In this document: piece after piece, positions 46,022 to 54,817 of the stretch
How the letters are laid out: every line of letters begins with the position of its first letter
Position numbering within the stretch: position 1 is the first letter of the stretch
NCBI GenBank assembly: GCA_016713535.1
Contig: JADJOY010000016.1
Span: 173,819-237,818 of the forward strand
From: Deltaproteobacteria bacterium
GTDB lineage: Bacteria; JADJOY01
Direction: 5' to 3'
Length of the DNA: 64,000 bases
The notes under the pieces: generated by a model
The model's database searches: none
Told to the model about the DNA's origin: nothing
What the model saw: only the letters and a program-made list of their open reading frames with translations
Made by a program: the position numbers and the translations under genes

Positions 46022-47674
46022 GTGACCCTCGCCCGCCGATCCCGTCTCACGACGACCGCACGCGCCGCGCGCACCGCCGTCGTCTGTGCCGCCCTCGCCA
46101 TGCCCGCGCTCGCGCCCCGCGCCGAGGCCTCGTTCATCGAGTCCCTCGGCCAGGGCTCGCGCGCCATCGGGCTGGGCAACGCCTTCATCGGTGTCGCCGA
46201 CGACCTCACCGCCAACTACTACAACCCGGCCGGGCTCACCCAGCTCATCGGCGGCCCCAAGAGCGACTCGATGTTCACCACCAGCATGGTGGCGCTCCAG
46301 CTCTACTACCGCGAGCCGGTGATCGAGGGGCGGTCCCGGGTGGCGGTCGGCGAGAAGATCGAGATGGACGACGAGTTCCCGTCGTGGGCCGCCGAGCCCA
46401 CCGCGCCGTTCGGGCTGGAGATCGGCGATCGCCTCTACGTGGTGCCTTTCCCGATCCAGATCCCGTTCGCGGGCTCGGTGCAGTTCCCGTTCAGCCGCGG
46501 CGACGCGCGCTACAGCGCGGCCGAGGTCGGGCAGATCTTCGTCACGTGGTCGCCCTCCATGGCGATCAAGGCCAACGACTGGCTGTCGGTGGGCGTGGGC
46601 TTCGATCTCATGGTCGCCACCGACGTGTGGCAGAAGGCGGCGATCGGCGACGGCGCGGTGTGCGAGGACCTGCAGGGCGCGACGGGCGGGCTGATCCCGT
46701 GCGGCAAGCCCGTCGAGGAAGGCGGCTTCGGAACCCGCAACGGCGTCGACGACGGCTACACGCTGCTGCGCGCCGCGCAGGAGTTCCGCACCGGGCTTTC
46801 GCCGGTGAACGACGTCAACCTCGACCTGCGGACCCCGGGCTTCCACGCCGGCGTGATGCTCTTCCCCCGCGAAGACCTGCGCATCGGCGCCGTCTACCGA
46901 AGCGCCATGACGCCGACCATCCCGGGCCGCCTCGAGAGCCACTTCGAGGAGGCGATCACCCGCCCGGGCGGCACCTACAACGGCGCGCTGCTCTACCTGC
47001 CCGAGGACGCCAGCCGCTTCGAGCTCGAGTTCCCGCTGCCGCAGCAGGTGGGCGCGGGCATCAGCTACGACATCTCCGATCAGTGGATGGTCGCGCTCGA
47101 CTGGTCGTGGGTCGACTGGGACGGCGCCCGCAACAAGGACCTGATCAAGATCAAGAACCCGGACGGGCTCTCGCCGATCACGATCCTCCCCGAAGGGCTC
47201 GGCGGGCTCCCTCTCGGCCCGATCACCGTCCCGGGTTTCCAGACGCTGCTCATCCCGCGCGACGGCTGGACCTCGGTGCACAGCCTGCGTGGCGGCGTCG
47301 ACTGGCAGCCGCTCCGTGGCCTGCGTGTCGACGCGGGCATCTGGTGGGACCCGACCCCCACGCCCGACAGCGACTTCACGCCGGACTCGGACCCCGGCGA
47401 TCGCCTCGTGTACTCGGGGGCGATCGGCTACTACGGCCTCGCGGACGGCATGATCGACATCGCCGGCCACCTCCAGTGGATCACCATCGAGACCCGCCAC
47501 ATCGCGGTCGGCGAGAGCCGAAACCTCGGTGGCTCGATCTCGCTGCCGGCGATCACGCTCGGCGAAGAGCCGACCGGCGAGCCGTCCTACCCCTTCTACC
47601 CGAACGACACCTTCGCCATGGACTTCGGCGGCCAGATCATCAACTGGGGCCTGACACTCACGATCCACCTGTAA
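46022..47674 (+). CDS. OmpP1/FadL-family outer-membrane porin
   Basis: About 550 residues from GTG 46022 (GTGGAGC six bases before); ATG 45980 is another option. Signal peptide LAMPALAPRAEA, then the FadL N-terminal hatch motif SRAIGLGNAFIGVADDLTANYYNPAGL, followed by beta strands throughout (LYVVPFPIQIPFAGSV, SYDISDQWMVALDWSWVDWD, GGVDWQPLRGLRVDAGIWWD) and an end of NWGLTLTIHL. Such channels let long-chain fatty acids or other hydrophobic compounds cross the outer membrane. Upstream gap has a CCGAGC/GCTCGG dyad (45949-45962). Confidence 0.92.
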   Translation: MTLARRSRLTTTARAARTAVVCAALAMPALAPRAEASFIESLGQGSRAIGLGNAFIGVADDLTANYYNPAGLTQLIGGPKSDSMFTTSMVALQLYYREPVIEGRSRVAVGEKIEMDDEFPSWAAEPTAPFGLEIGDRLYVVPFPIQIPFAGSVQFPFSRGDARYSAAEVGQIFVTWSPSMAIKANDWLSVGVGFDLMVATDVWQKAAIGDGAVCEDLQGATGGLIPCGKPVEEGGFGTRNGVDDGYTLLRAAQEFRTGLSPVNDVNLDLRTPGFHAGVMLFPREDLRIGAVYRSAMTPTIPGRLESHFEEAITRPGGTYNGALLYLPEDASRFELEFPLPQQVGAGISYDISDQWMVALDWSWVDWDGARNKDLIKIKNPDGLSPITILPEGLGGLPLGPITVPGFQTLLIPRDGWTSVHSLRGGVDWQPLRGLRVDAGIWWDPTPTPDSDFTPDSDPGDRLVYSGAIGYYGLADGMIDIAGHLQWITIETRHIAVGESRNLGGSISLPAITLGEEPTGEPSYPFYPNDTFAMDFGGQIINWGLTLTIHL

Positions 47675-47713
47675 CGGCGGAAGAAGCGAAGAGTGTCCAC
47701 GCTCGTTCGCTGG

Positions 47714-47838
47714 GCGCCCGACGGAGCGGGCGCGCTCCACGAACCGAGACATCGACCGGCTGGAGCGTCGGTGCTCCGTCACCGACCCAGCGCCCCGATC
47801 GCGTTCGATCGGCTGGAGGGCCGCGCTCCGTCGCGGCC
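47714..47838. repeat. three intergenic stem-loops
   Basis: GCGCCCG-ACGGAG-CGGGCGC (47714-47733), CGGTG-CTCCGT-CACCG (47769-47784) and GGCCGCG-CTCCGT-CGCGGCC (47819-47838), in the gap between the porin and the convergent GDPD gene. The loop is constant while the stems differ. Confidence 0.8.
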
Positions 47839-47865
47839 GCGGTGGCGGGGGCCGAGCTCCCGTCG

Positions 47866-48591
47866 CTAGCGCGCCGACGCGTAGCGGTCCGGGCGGTCGG
47901 TCAACACACCCATCAGGCCGAGCTCGCGCGCCCGCGCGATGTCGGCCTCGGTGTCGACGAGGAAGCCGATGAAACGCTTGCCGCGCGCGGCGAGCGAGCG
48001 CACCTGCCCCTTCGAGACCACCGGCAGTCCGTAGTAGAGGACCGGGAGCGAGAGGATCGGGTTGGGCGGCTCGGCGAGCCGGCCGAGCCCGAGCAGGCTC
48101 GCGTAGCCCCATCGGCGAGTGGCGACCTCGCGGGCGAACACGGGCGAGCCCGGGAAGCGCTCCGCCACGCGCCGGTCGGCGTCCGCGCTCCACGTCAGGA
48201 ACCACGGCGGCTCGCGCAGCGGGTGACGCACGAGCAACGCGGCGAGCGCCTCGAAGAGCGCCTCGTCGTCGATCTTGCAATCGAAGATGTAGTCCTTGTC
48301 CGGATACGTCGCGAGCAGGGTCTCGAGCCGCATGAGCCGATCGCGATGGCGGCCATCGGGTGACGGGATCGCGATCTGCTCGAGCTCGCGCGACGCGGCA
48401 CGCGCGATCGAGACCCCCTCGACGCCGAAGCGCGTCAGCGACGCGTCGTGCGCGAGCATGATCTCGCCGTCGGCGGAGAGGCGCAGATCGGTCTCGAAGC
48501 CCGTCGCGCCAGCCTCGTGAGCGAGGCGGAACGCGAGCGCCGTGTTCTCGGGCCAGATCAGCGACGAGCCGCGGTGCGCCCAGATCTTCAT
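47866..48591 (-). CDS. glycerophosphodiester phosphodiesterase
   Basis: 241 residues. GDPD signatures: AHRGSSLIWPENTALAF (His, Arg, Glu), TGFETDLRLSADGEIMLAHD (E-x-D and the second catalytic His), DYIFDCKIDD (Glu-type ligand replaced by Asp/Lys-Asp), and the TIM-barrel end GLMGVLTDRPDRYASAR. Cytoplasmic, releasing glycerol-3-phosphate and an alcohol from glycerophosphodiesters. Starts 29 bp after the small membrane gene's stop; they may form an operon. Confidence 0.92.
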   Translation of the reverse strand: MKIWAHRGSSLIWPENTALAFRLAHEAGATGFETDLRLSADGEIMLAHDASLTRFGVEGVSIARAASRELEQIAIPSPDGRHRDRLMRLETLLATYPDKDYIFDCKIDDEALFEALAALLVRHPLREPPWFLTWSADADRRVAERFPGSPVFAREVATRRWGYASLLGLGRLAEPPNPILSLPVLYYGLPVVSKGQVRSLAARGKRFIGFLVDTEADIARARELGLMGVLTDRPDRYASAR

Positions 48592-48620
48592 CGGCGGGGT
48601 GTGCGCTCGCGCCAGCGCGC

Positions 48621-48893
48621 TCAGCGGTTGCTGCAGCTCCGGGTGGTCGGGGCCTCATGCTCACACTGGATCGACTCGGTCACGCCGTTGGAGATCGTGG
48701 CGCACGCGGCGGTGCGCGCCGCGCGTTCGGCTTCCTCGATGGTCGGCCCCGCCGCGGCGGCGCAGTTCTTCAGTCCACCGAACGTCATGCAGACCTGGCA
48801 GTGGGTCTGTCCGCCGGTCTGCGCCGACCACACCACGAAGCCGATGAAGGCTGCAAAAGCCAGGACGATCAGCCAGGTGACTTTCGAGCCCAT
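48621..48893 (-). CDS. small membrane-anchored protein with six-Cys pattern
   Basis: 90 residues. N-terminal anchor (TWLIVLAFAAFIGFVVWSAQ) and a compact exported domain with Cys spaced HCQVCMTFGGLKNC...AACATI...IQCEH...RSC. I recognise no named family, but the spacing suggests disulfides or a metal site in the periplasm. Co-oriented with and just upstream of the GDPD gene. The 285-bp gap upstream (48894-49178) has no gene or obvious promoter. Confidence 0.75.
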   Translation of the reverse strand: MGSKVTWLIVLAFAAFIGFVVWSAQTGGQTHCQVCMTFGGLKNCAAAAGPTIEEAERAARTAACATISNGVTESIQCEHEAPTTRSCSNR

Positions 48894-49178
48894 GGTCCTC
48901 CGCTCTCCCCGATGGCCGGCTCGTGCCTTGCAAACTCACACCAGCCGAGACCTTTCCGCACAAAGAGGCTAGCACCGTCCCCCGAGGCGTCCCCAATGCA
49001 ACCCGTGACCGAGACTCAGCTTTACGGAACGGTACCGAGGGTGACGCGGCGTCGGCCGGTACGCCAGGGTTCTAGCGCAATGTGTCGAAGCGTTGACGGA
49101 TTGCGACGGCGACCACGACGCGGGTAGGGTCCGGGAGCGAGCTACCGTGCGAGAGCCGCGAAGTATCGAGGATTCGAG

Positions 49179-50315
49179 ATGTTGATCGTCTGCCCTAGCT
49201 GCACCAATCGCCTCCAGGTGGATGCGGTGATGGCCACCGGGAAGACCTTCCGTGTGCGTTGCTCGCGCTGCCAGCTCAAGTTCGAGGTCGACCGCCTCAC
49301 TGGCAAGCCGACCGGCCTGGTCGGCGACGCCCCCCCCGCACCCTCGAGCACCGGTTCGAGCGCCTCTCCGGGGGCGATGAGGCCCGAGCGTGGGACCACC
49401 GTCGCGGGGGTCCCGCATCGCACCACCGAGGTCGGGCGGCCGGCGCCCGGCGCGACGAGTGGCCCCGCGGTGCCCAGCCCGCAGGTGGACGCCTTCCGCC
49501 GCTCGCTGCCCGATCGCTACGCGCGCATGCGCTCGCTCGACGAGCTCGCGCTGCTCGACGTCGGCGCCCACGCCACCGACGTGGACCTGCTCCACGCGTA
49601 CCTGCGCGCCGCCGAGGAGTGGCGCCCGTCGAAGTACGAAGGGCTGCTCAACGCCGCCGAGATGGAGATGATCCGGACCGTCGCCACGCGCCTCGACAAG
49701 GCCTACAACGACCTCGGCGACGCCGCGCGTCGCAAGCGCATCCTCGCCGAGCGCGAGGCCAAGGGCGACGGGCCGCCACCTCGCACCGGCACCGTGCCAC
49801 CGCGAACCAACTCGGTGGTGACCGGGACGCTCGCGAGCAACCCCGCCGCCAACCAGCGCGGCAAGGAATTTCCGAAGGAAGAGAGCAGCGCCAGCATCTT
49901 CTTCGGCCACGGCATCGACGCCCTCAAGAACGGGCGGCTGCTCGAGGCCAAGGAGCACTTCCAGCACTGCATCACCCTCGACCCCAAGCGCGCCGAGTTC
50001 CATCACCGCCTCGCCATGACCGTGCAGCGCCTCGGCGGCGGCAACGGCCACACCGACTGGGCGACGGTGGAGCACTGCTACGCGCAGGCGATCGACATCG
50101 AGCCCGACAACGTCGAGTTCCTGGTGGGGATGGCGAAGCACTGGCAGCTCCGTGGCCAGGTCTCGACGGCGATGAAGTACTACAAGCGGGTGCGCGACAT
50201 CGAGCCCGAGAACCTGCACGCGAGTCGCGAGATCCGCCTCTACCTGATGCGCAAGAAGAAGGACCAGCACCCGACGCCCACCACCGCCAAGCTGCTCGGC
50301 TTCTTCAAGAAGTGA
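49179..50315 (+). CDS. MJ0042-type zinc-ribbon protein with C-terminal TPR repeats
   Basis: 378 residues. N-terminal zinc ribbon MLIVCPSCTNRLQVD...FRVRCSRCQLKFEVD (C-x2-C, C-x2-C), a Ser/Pro/Thr-rich linker, a helical J-like domain (RMRSLDELALLDVGAHATDV, EEWRPSKYEGLLNAAEMEM) and then TPR repeats (GIDALKNGRLLEAKEHFQHC, AQAIDIEPDNVEFLVGMAKH, YKRVRDIEPENLHASREIRL). Proteins of this build are common in Myxococcota and act as cytoplasmic scaffolds. Regulator role is inferred only. Confidence 0.88.
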   Translation: MLIVCPSCTNRLQVDAVMATGKTFRVRCSRCQLKFEVDRLTGKPTGLVGDAPPAPSSTGSSASPGAMRPERGTTVAGVPHRTTEVGRPAPGATSGPAVPSPQVDAFRRSLPDRYARMRSLDELALLDVGAHATDVDLLHAYLRAAEEWRPSKYEGLLNAAEMEMIRTVATRLDKAYNDLGDAARRKRILAEREAKGDGPPPRTGTVPPRTNSVVTGTLASNPAANQRGKEFPKEESSASIFFGHGIDALKNGRLLEAKEHFQHCITLDPKRAEFHHRLAMTVQRLGGGNGHTDWATVEHCYAQAIDIEPDNVEFLVGMAKHWQLRGQVSTAMKYYKRVRDIEPENLHASREIRLYLMRKKKDQHPTPTTAKLLGFFKK

Positions 50316-50332
50316 GGCGCTCGACCGCGGGC

Positions 50333-51266
50333 TGGAGGGCCGCGGTCCCTCGCGGCTGCGAAGCCCGGTAGCAGTGTAGGGGAGGGCGTCAGCCCTCCCG
50401 GGCGCGGGATCGAGGTGCGCGGCGCGGATCCGTCTCCCGGCGGGCTCGCGCCCGCCGCTACACCGACCGTGCCGATCGGGTCGTCTCGTGCCAACGCCGG
50501 GGCCCACGAGCCAGCGCTCGATCGTCGCCGTGGAGGGCCGCGGTCCCTCGCGGCCGCGAAGCCCGCACCGGGGGTAGCAGTGTAGGGGGGCGTCAGCCCC
50601 CGGCGCGGGATCGAGGTGCGCGGCGCGGATCCGTCTCCCGGCGGGCTCGCGCCCGCCGCTACACCGACCGTGCCGATCGGGTGGTCGCGTGCGCACGCCG
50701 GGGCCCACGAGCGAGCGCTCGCGCGTCGCCGTGGAGGGCCGCGGTCCCTCGCGGCCGCGAAGCCCGGTAGCAGTGTAGGGGAGGGCGTCAGCCCTCCCGG
50801 GCGCGGGATCGAGGTGCGCGGCGCGGATCCGTCTCCCGGCGGGCTCGCGCCCGCCGCTACACCGACCGTGCCGATCGGGTCGTCTCGTGCCAACGCCGGG
50901 GCCCACGAGCCAGCGCTCGATCGTCGCCGTGGAGGGCCGCGGTCCCTCGCGGCCGCGAAGCCCGGTAGCAGTGTAGGGAGGGCGTCAGCCCTCCCGGGCG
51001 CGGGATCGAGGTGCGCGGCGCGGATCCGTCTCCCGGCGGGCTCGCGCCCGCCGCTACACCGACCGTGCCGATCGGGTCGTCTCGTGCCAACGCCGGGGCC
51101 CACGAGCCAGCGCTCGATCGTCGCCGTGGAGGGCCGCGGTCCCTCGCGGCCGCGAAGCCCGGTAGCAGTGTAGGGGAGGGCGTCAGCCCTCCCGGGCGCG
51201 GGATCGAGGTGCGCGGCGCGGATCCGTCTCCCGGCGGGCTCGCGCCCGCCGCTACACCGACCGTTC
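50333..51266. repeat. tandem array of ~198-bp units, nearly five copies
   Basis: TGGAGGGCCGCGGTCCCTCG begins at 50333, 50531, 50732, 50930 and 51127 (periods 198, 201, 198, 197). Every unit carries three hairpins: GGCCGCG-GTCCCT-CGCGGCC, GGAGGG-CGTCAG-CCCTCC (after GTAG) and CGGCGGG-CTCGCG-CCCGCCG (before CTAC). Copies differ by small indels (for example an extra ACCGGGGG-type insertion near 50570) and substitutions, so the array is not perfectly homogenised. It contains no gene and no separate spacers. Confidence 0.9.
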
Positions 51267-51277
51267 GGCCGCGCCTC

Positions 51278-51550
51278 TCACGCCGCGGGCACCGAGAGGT
51301 AGATCCACTTGAGCGCGAGCGCGATCACCACCGCCATCACCATCGAGAGCAACAGGTACGCGATCGCGAGCACCCGCACGATCGGACGCCTCGCACCCGC
51401 GCGCCGCCGCGCGTTGATCGTGCCGGTGAGGCCGAGGATCAGCCCCGCCGTGCCGAGACCGAGCGCGGCCCCCGGCGTCAGCTCGCCCGCGAGCGTCTGG
51501 TAGCCGAACAGCACCACGCCGATGAACGCGATCGCGCGCAGCTCGGTCAT
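51278..51550 (-). CDS. small three-helix membrane protein, unknown
   Basis: 90 residues from ATG 51550: ELRAIAFIGVVLFGYQTLAG, TPGAALGLGTAGLILGLTGTI, then a basic loop NARRRAGARRPIVR and VLAIAYLLLSMVMAVVIALAL. The pattern resembles small membrane proteins of unknown function near glycosyltransferase genes, and the neighbouring gene is a GT39 transferase on the other strand. Ends 12 bp before the tandem array. Confidence 0.6.
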   Translation of the reverse strand: MTELRAIAFIGVVLFGYQTLAGELTPGAALGLGTAGLILGLTGTINARRRAGARRPIVRVLAIAYLLLSMVMAVVIALALKWIYLSVPAA

Positions 51551-51675
51551 CGTCGTCGCCGTGCCGCTGGCCCCGGCCCTCCGCCGTGTCCGCGCGGCAC
51601 CCGTGTGGTAGCTTCGCCCGCCCACCCCCGCGCGCGCCATCCCCATCGCGCCATCCGCTTCGCCGCGGAGCCCAC

Positions 51676-53268
51676 ATGCGACTGCGAGCCATCGACGTCG
51701 CGCTGATCGTCGTCCTCGGCGCGGCCCTCTACCTCCCCGGCCTGGGGTCGAGCCACTCGCTCTGGAACCCCGACGAGCCGCGCTTCGCCGAGATCGCGCG
51801 GGTCATGGTCGAGCGCGGCGCGTGGCTCACGCCCATGCTCAACGGCGAGCCCTACTCGAACAAGCCACCGCTGCTCTTCTGGTCGATCGCCACCGCGGCG
51901 CAGGCGGACGGGCGTGTGACCGAGCTCGCCGCGCGGCTGCCGTCGGCGCTCGCGGCGATCGGCGTGCTGGTGCTCACCGGCGTGATGGCGGCGCGGATCG
52001 GCGGCCGGCGTACGGCGTGGCTCGCGGTCGCGGTGCTCGCCACCGCGCACCGCTTCGCCTGGCAGGCGCGCTGGTGCCAGACCGACATGCTCAACACGCT
52101 GTGGGTGATGGTCGCGCTCACGGCGTATCAGCAGGCGGTACGCAGCGGCGGTCTCTCCGTCGCGGGCACGCTCGCGCTCTACGGCGGCACGGCGCTCGGC
52201 GTGCTCACCAAGGGCCTCGCGGCGCCCGTGGTGACCGGCCTCGCGATCGGGGTGGACGTGGTGCGGCGGCGCGCATTCCGCGAGATCCTCCGCTACCGCC
52301 TCGTGGCCGGGATCGCGCTCTTCCTCGCGATCGCGGCGCCGTGGTTCATCGCCATGGCGGCCGAGCACGGCAGCTCCTTCCCCGCGCAGTTCTTCCTGCG
52401 CCAGCACCTGCAGCGCTTCGTCGACCCCTTCGACCACGCTCACAACGCCTTCTACTACCTCTACACGTTCCCGCTCGAATTCCTGCCGTGGACCGTGATC
52501 CTCCCGGGTGTCGCGCTGGTGGTGGCGCGCGACCGGACGCTCCTCGGGCGGCTGTGGTTCCCGCTCGGCTGGTTCGCGATCACGTTCCTCTTCTTCTCGA
52601 TCGCCGGGGCCAAGCGCGGGCTCTACCTGCTGCCCGCCTACCCGGCCGCAGCGATCATCGTCGGCACCACCCTCGATCGCTGGCTCGAGGACAAGCGTCA
52701 GGCGGGCTTCCCCTACCTGTGGTTCGACGTGCCGCTGTGGGCCGTTCCCGCGGTCGTCGGCGTCGGCGCGGCGCTCTCGCCGCTCGTGATGCTGTTCGTG
52801 TCGCGACCCAACCTCGGCGGCGCCTTCCTCGCCGCGATCCTCCTCGGGCCGCTCGGCGCCGGTCTCACGCTTTGGGGAATGCGTGGCGCGCGCGAGCGCG
52901 TGCTCGCGACGATCGCGGCGTCGGCGGCGGCCATCCTGGTGACCAGCGGTGTCGCGTTCCCGCGCGTCGAGGAGTACAAATCCGCGAAGCCGCTCGCCGC
53001 CCACATCGGCAGCGTGCTGCCGCCCGACGTACCGCTCGCCCTCTACAAGTACGACCGCGCGCACTTCAACTTCTACCTGCGCCGCGACGTCATCCCGTCG
53101 CTCGACACCGTCGAGCAGGGCACCGCGTTCCTGGGCGCCGCCAAGCGTGCCTGCGTGCTCACCGAGACCAAGCACCTGGCCGAGCTCGATCAAGCGCTCG
53201 GGGCACCGCTCGCGCGCGTCGCCGCCGACTCGGTCGGCCACCGCAAGCTCGAGCTCGCGTGCAAGTGA
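51676..53268 (+). CDS. GT39-family (ArnT/PMT-like) membrane glycosyltransferase
   Basis: 530 residues, about 10-12 membrane segments. N-terminal loop LGSSHSLWNPDEPRFAEIA contains the D-E catalytic pair of the GT-C family. Further: GAWLTPMLNGEPYSNKPPLL, ARWCQTDMLNTLWVMVAL, FFSIAGAKRGLYLLPAYP. Such enzymes transfer a sugar from a polyprenyl-phosphate donor to lipid A or protein on the periplasmic side. The C-terminal ~130 residues form a soluble domain (VEEYKSAKPLAAHIGSVLPP). Promoter would be in the short gap with the divergent small membrane gene. Confidence 0.93.
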   Translation: MRLRAIDVALIVVLGAALYLPGLGSSHSLWNPDEPRFAEIARVMVERGAWLTPMLNGEPYSNKPPLLFWSIATAAQADGRVTELAARLPSALAAIGVLVLTGVMAARIGGRRTAWLAVAVLATAHRFAWQARWCQTDMLNTLWVMVALTAYQQAVRSGGLSVAGTLALYGGTALGVLTKGLAAPVVTGLAIGVDVVRRRAFREILRYRLVAGIALFLAIAAPWFIAMAAEHGSSFPAQFFLRQHLQRFVDPFDHAHNAFYYLYTFPLEFLPWTVILPGVALVVARDRTLLGRLWFPLGWFAITFLFFSIAGAKRGLYLLPAYPAAAIIVGTTLDRWLEDKRQAGFPYLWFDVPLWAVPAVVGVGAALSPLVMLFVSRPNLGGAFLAAILLGPLGAGLTLWGMRGARERVLATIAASAAAILVTSGVAFPRVEEYKSAKPLAAHIGSVLPPDVPLALYKYDRAHFNFYLRRDVIPSLDTVEQGTAFLGAAKRACVLTETKHLAELDQALGAPLARVAADSVGHRKLELACK

Positions 53269-53285
53269 GCGCGCGGCGGTGTCGC

Positions 53286-53390
53286 GGGCGGGCGCTGGGC
53301 CCGCCCCTACGGTTCGATGCCGAGGGGATCCACGCCGGGGTCGCGGGCCAAAGCGGTTCGATGCCGTAGGGGCGGGGCCCGTCCTCGCCC
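53286..53390. repeat. degenerate intergenic stem-loops
   Basis: GGGCGGG/CCCGCCC with a seven-base loop (53286-53306, then CTAC) and an imperfect GGGGCGGGGCCCGTCC-type hairpin preceded by GTAG near 53370. GGTTCGATGCCG occurs twice in this gap. The region separates the convergent GT39 and GGDEF genes. Confidence 0.55.
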
Positions 53391-53396
53391 GAAGCC

Positions 53397-54548
53397 CTAC
53401 CGCGACTCGACGCGGTTCCGTCCGCCCTGCTTCGCGTCGTAGAGCGCCTGATCGGCGCGCTTGAGGAGCCCGTCGAGGTCGTCGTCGCTGGGGCCGAGCT
53501 GGGCGCAGCCGATGCTCACCGTGCAGCGCGCGGGCGCGTGCCGGGCGAAGCTCGCGGTGCCCTCCACGGCCTGGCGCAGCCGCTCCGCGACCTCGACCGC
53601 GGTCGCGAGCTTGGTGCTCGGCAGCACGATCGCGAACTCCTCGCCACCCACGCGCCCGACCGCATCGACCTCGCGCACCGTGCTCACGAAGAGCCGCGCG
53701 AGCTCCTTGAGCACCGCGTCGCCGACGGCGTGGCCGAAGGCGTCGTTGATCGACTTGAAGTGATCGACGTCGATCATGAGCAGCGCGACCCCCTCGCCGC
53801 TGCGGCGCGCGCGGGCGATCTCGTGGGTGGCGATCGAGCGCAGATGCGCGTGGTTCGCGAGCCCGGTGAGGGGGTCGGTGCGGCTCAGCCGGCGCAGCTC
53901 CTGGCGCTGCTCGAAGGTGGTGCGGATCACCGCGTACAGCATGTGTCCCACGCCGACGAAGAGCACGCTCACGCCGGCCAGCACGCCCAGGAAGGCGGTC
54001 AGGTGCGGGTCCGCGAGGTAGCGCGGCTCGGCGGCGAAATACGTCCCGAGCGCGGTGACGATGCCCCCGTACACGAGCAGCAGCCGCTCGTGGAGCGGCA
54101 CCAGCATCATCGTCGTGAAGAGCGGCACCGCGAACACCGTGTAGAACCACGGCGTGGTCGGTCCGCCCATGCGGCTCGCGGTCAGGAAGGTCACCGACAC
54201 CAGCCCGAAGAAGAACGTCGTCAGCACGATCGTCGGGGCGCCGCCGCCCTTGCGCAGGCTCGGCCCGAGCAGCCCGATCAGCAGCGTCGAAAGCGCGATG
54301 ATCGTGCGCCACGCGAACGCGACGTGGAGGCGGTGCGAGTCGCTCGCGAACACCAGGAAGTCCATCGGCCAGAACAGCACCGAGAGCCCGCAACCGAGGA
54401 ACGCGAGCCCCTGCACCAGCCGCACCGTGGTGCGGCTCGCGTAGCGGCGGAACGCGAGCGGCCCGTCGCTCGGTTCGTCCGCCTCGACGAGCAGCCGCTC
54501 GAGGAAGCGCTTGGGGCGAGGGAGCGACGAGGTAGGCGTTTCTTCCAT
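53397..54548 (-). CDS. diguanylate cyclase with membrane domain
   Basis: 383 residues. Six membrane segments (LVQGLAFLGCGLSVLFWPMD, TIIALSTLLIGLLGPSL, LTTFFFGLVSVTFLTA, FYTVFAVPLFTTMMLVPL, LLVYGGIVTALGTYF, FLGVLAGVSVLFVGVGHMLY) precede a GGDEF domain: LSRTDPLTGLANHAHLRSIA, LMIDVDHFKSINDAFGHAVG and active-site RVGGEEFAIVLPS. Makes cyclic-di-GMP at the membrane; no RxxD inhibitory site is clear. The HD-GYP protein at 21.5 kb is a possible antagonist. Confidence 0.95.
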   Translation of the reverse strand: MEETPTSSLPRPKRFLERLLVEADEPSDGPLAFRRYASRTTVRLVQGLAFLGCGLSVLFWPMDFLVFASDSHRLHVAFAWRTIIALSTLLIGLLGPSLRKGGGAPTIVLTTFFFGLVSVTFLTASRMGGPTTPWFYTVFAVPLFTTMMLVPLHERLLLVYGGIVTALGTYFAAEPRYLADPHLTAFLGVLAGVSVLFVGVGHMLYAVIRTTFEQRQELRRLSRTDPLTGLANHAHLRSIATHEIARARRSGEGVALLMIDVDHFKSINDAFGHAVGDAVLKELARLFVSTVREVDAVGRVGGEEFAIVLPSTKLATAVEVAERLRQAVEGTASFARHAPARCTVSIGCAQLGPSDDDLDGLLKRADQALYDAKQGGRNRVESR

Positions 54549-54787
54549 GCTTGGGTGCGAGCTCGCGCGCCTCGGCGGCCGTCAGCGCGTCCCCCATTCC
54601 AGACTACACATGCAGGGGGCGGCGGAACACCTCGGTCCCGAAGGTCGCGGTGAGCCCGGCGAAACCGGTGAGGATCGACGCATGGCCCGATTCATGGGCG
54701 GGGCCGCTCGACCGGCGCCGCTCAGGGGAGCCTCGTGGATCACGCGACGGGGGATGGGAATCCCCTTCGCTACGCCGGGTTCCGTAG

Positions 54788-54811
54788 CGCGGGGGGCTCC
54801 GTCCCCCCGCG
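54788..54811. repeat. 9-bp stem-loop CGCGGGGGG-CTCCGT-CCCCCCGCG
   Basis: A perfect long-stem copy with the constant CTCCGT loop. Upstream in the same 269-bp gap (54549-54817), GGGG-ATGGGAAT-CCCC (around 54748-54765) is a degenerate relative. It sits just 3' of the VIT-domain anti-sigma stop on the minus strand. Otherwise nothing is seen in the gap. Confidence 0.75.
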
Positions 54812-54817
54812 AAAGCG

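Noticed and set aside
50333-51266. CRISPR-like or satellite coding array
   Set aside because: Units of ~198 bp are nearly identical over their full length; open frames across them come from the stop-poor hairpin sequence.
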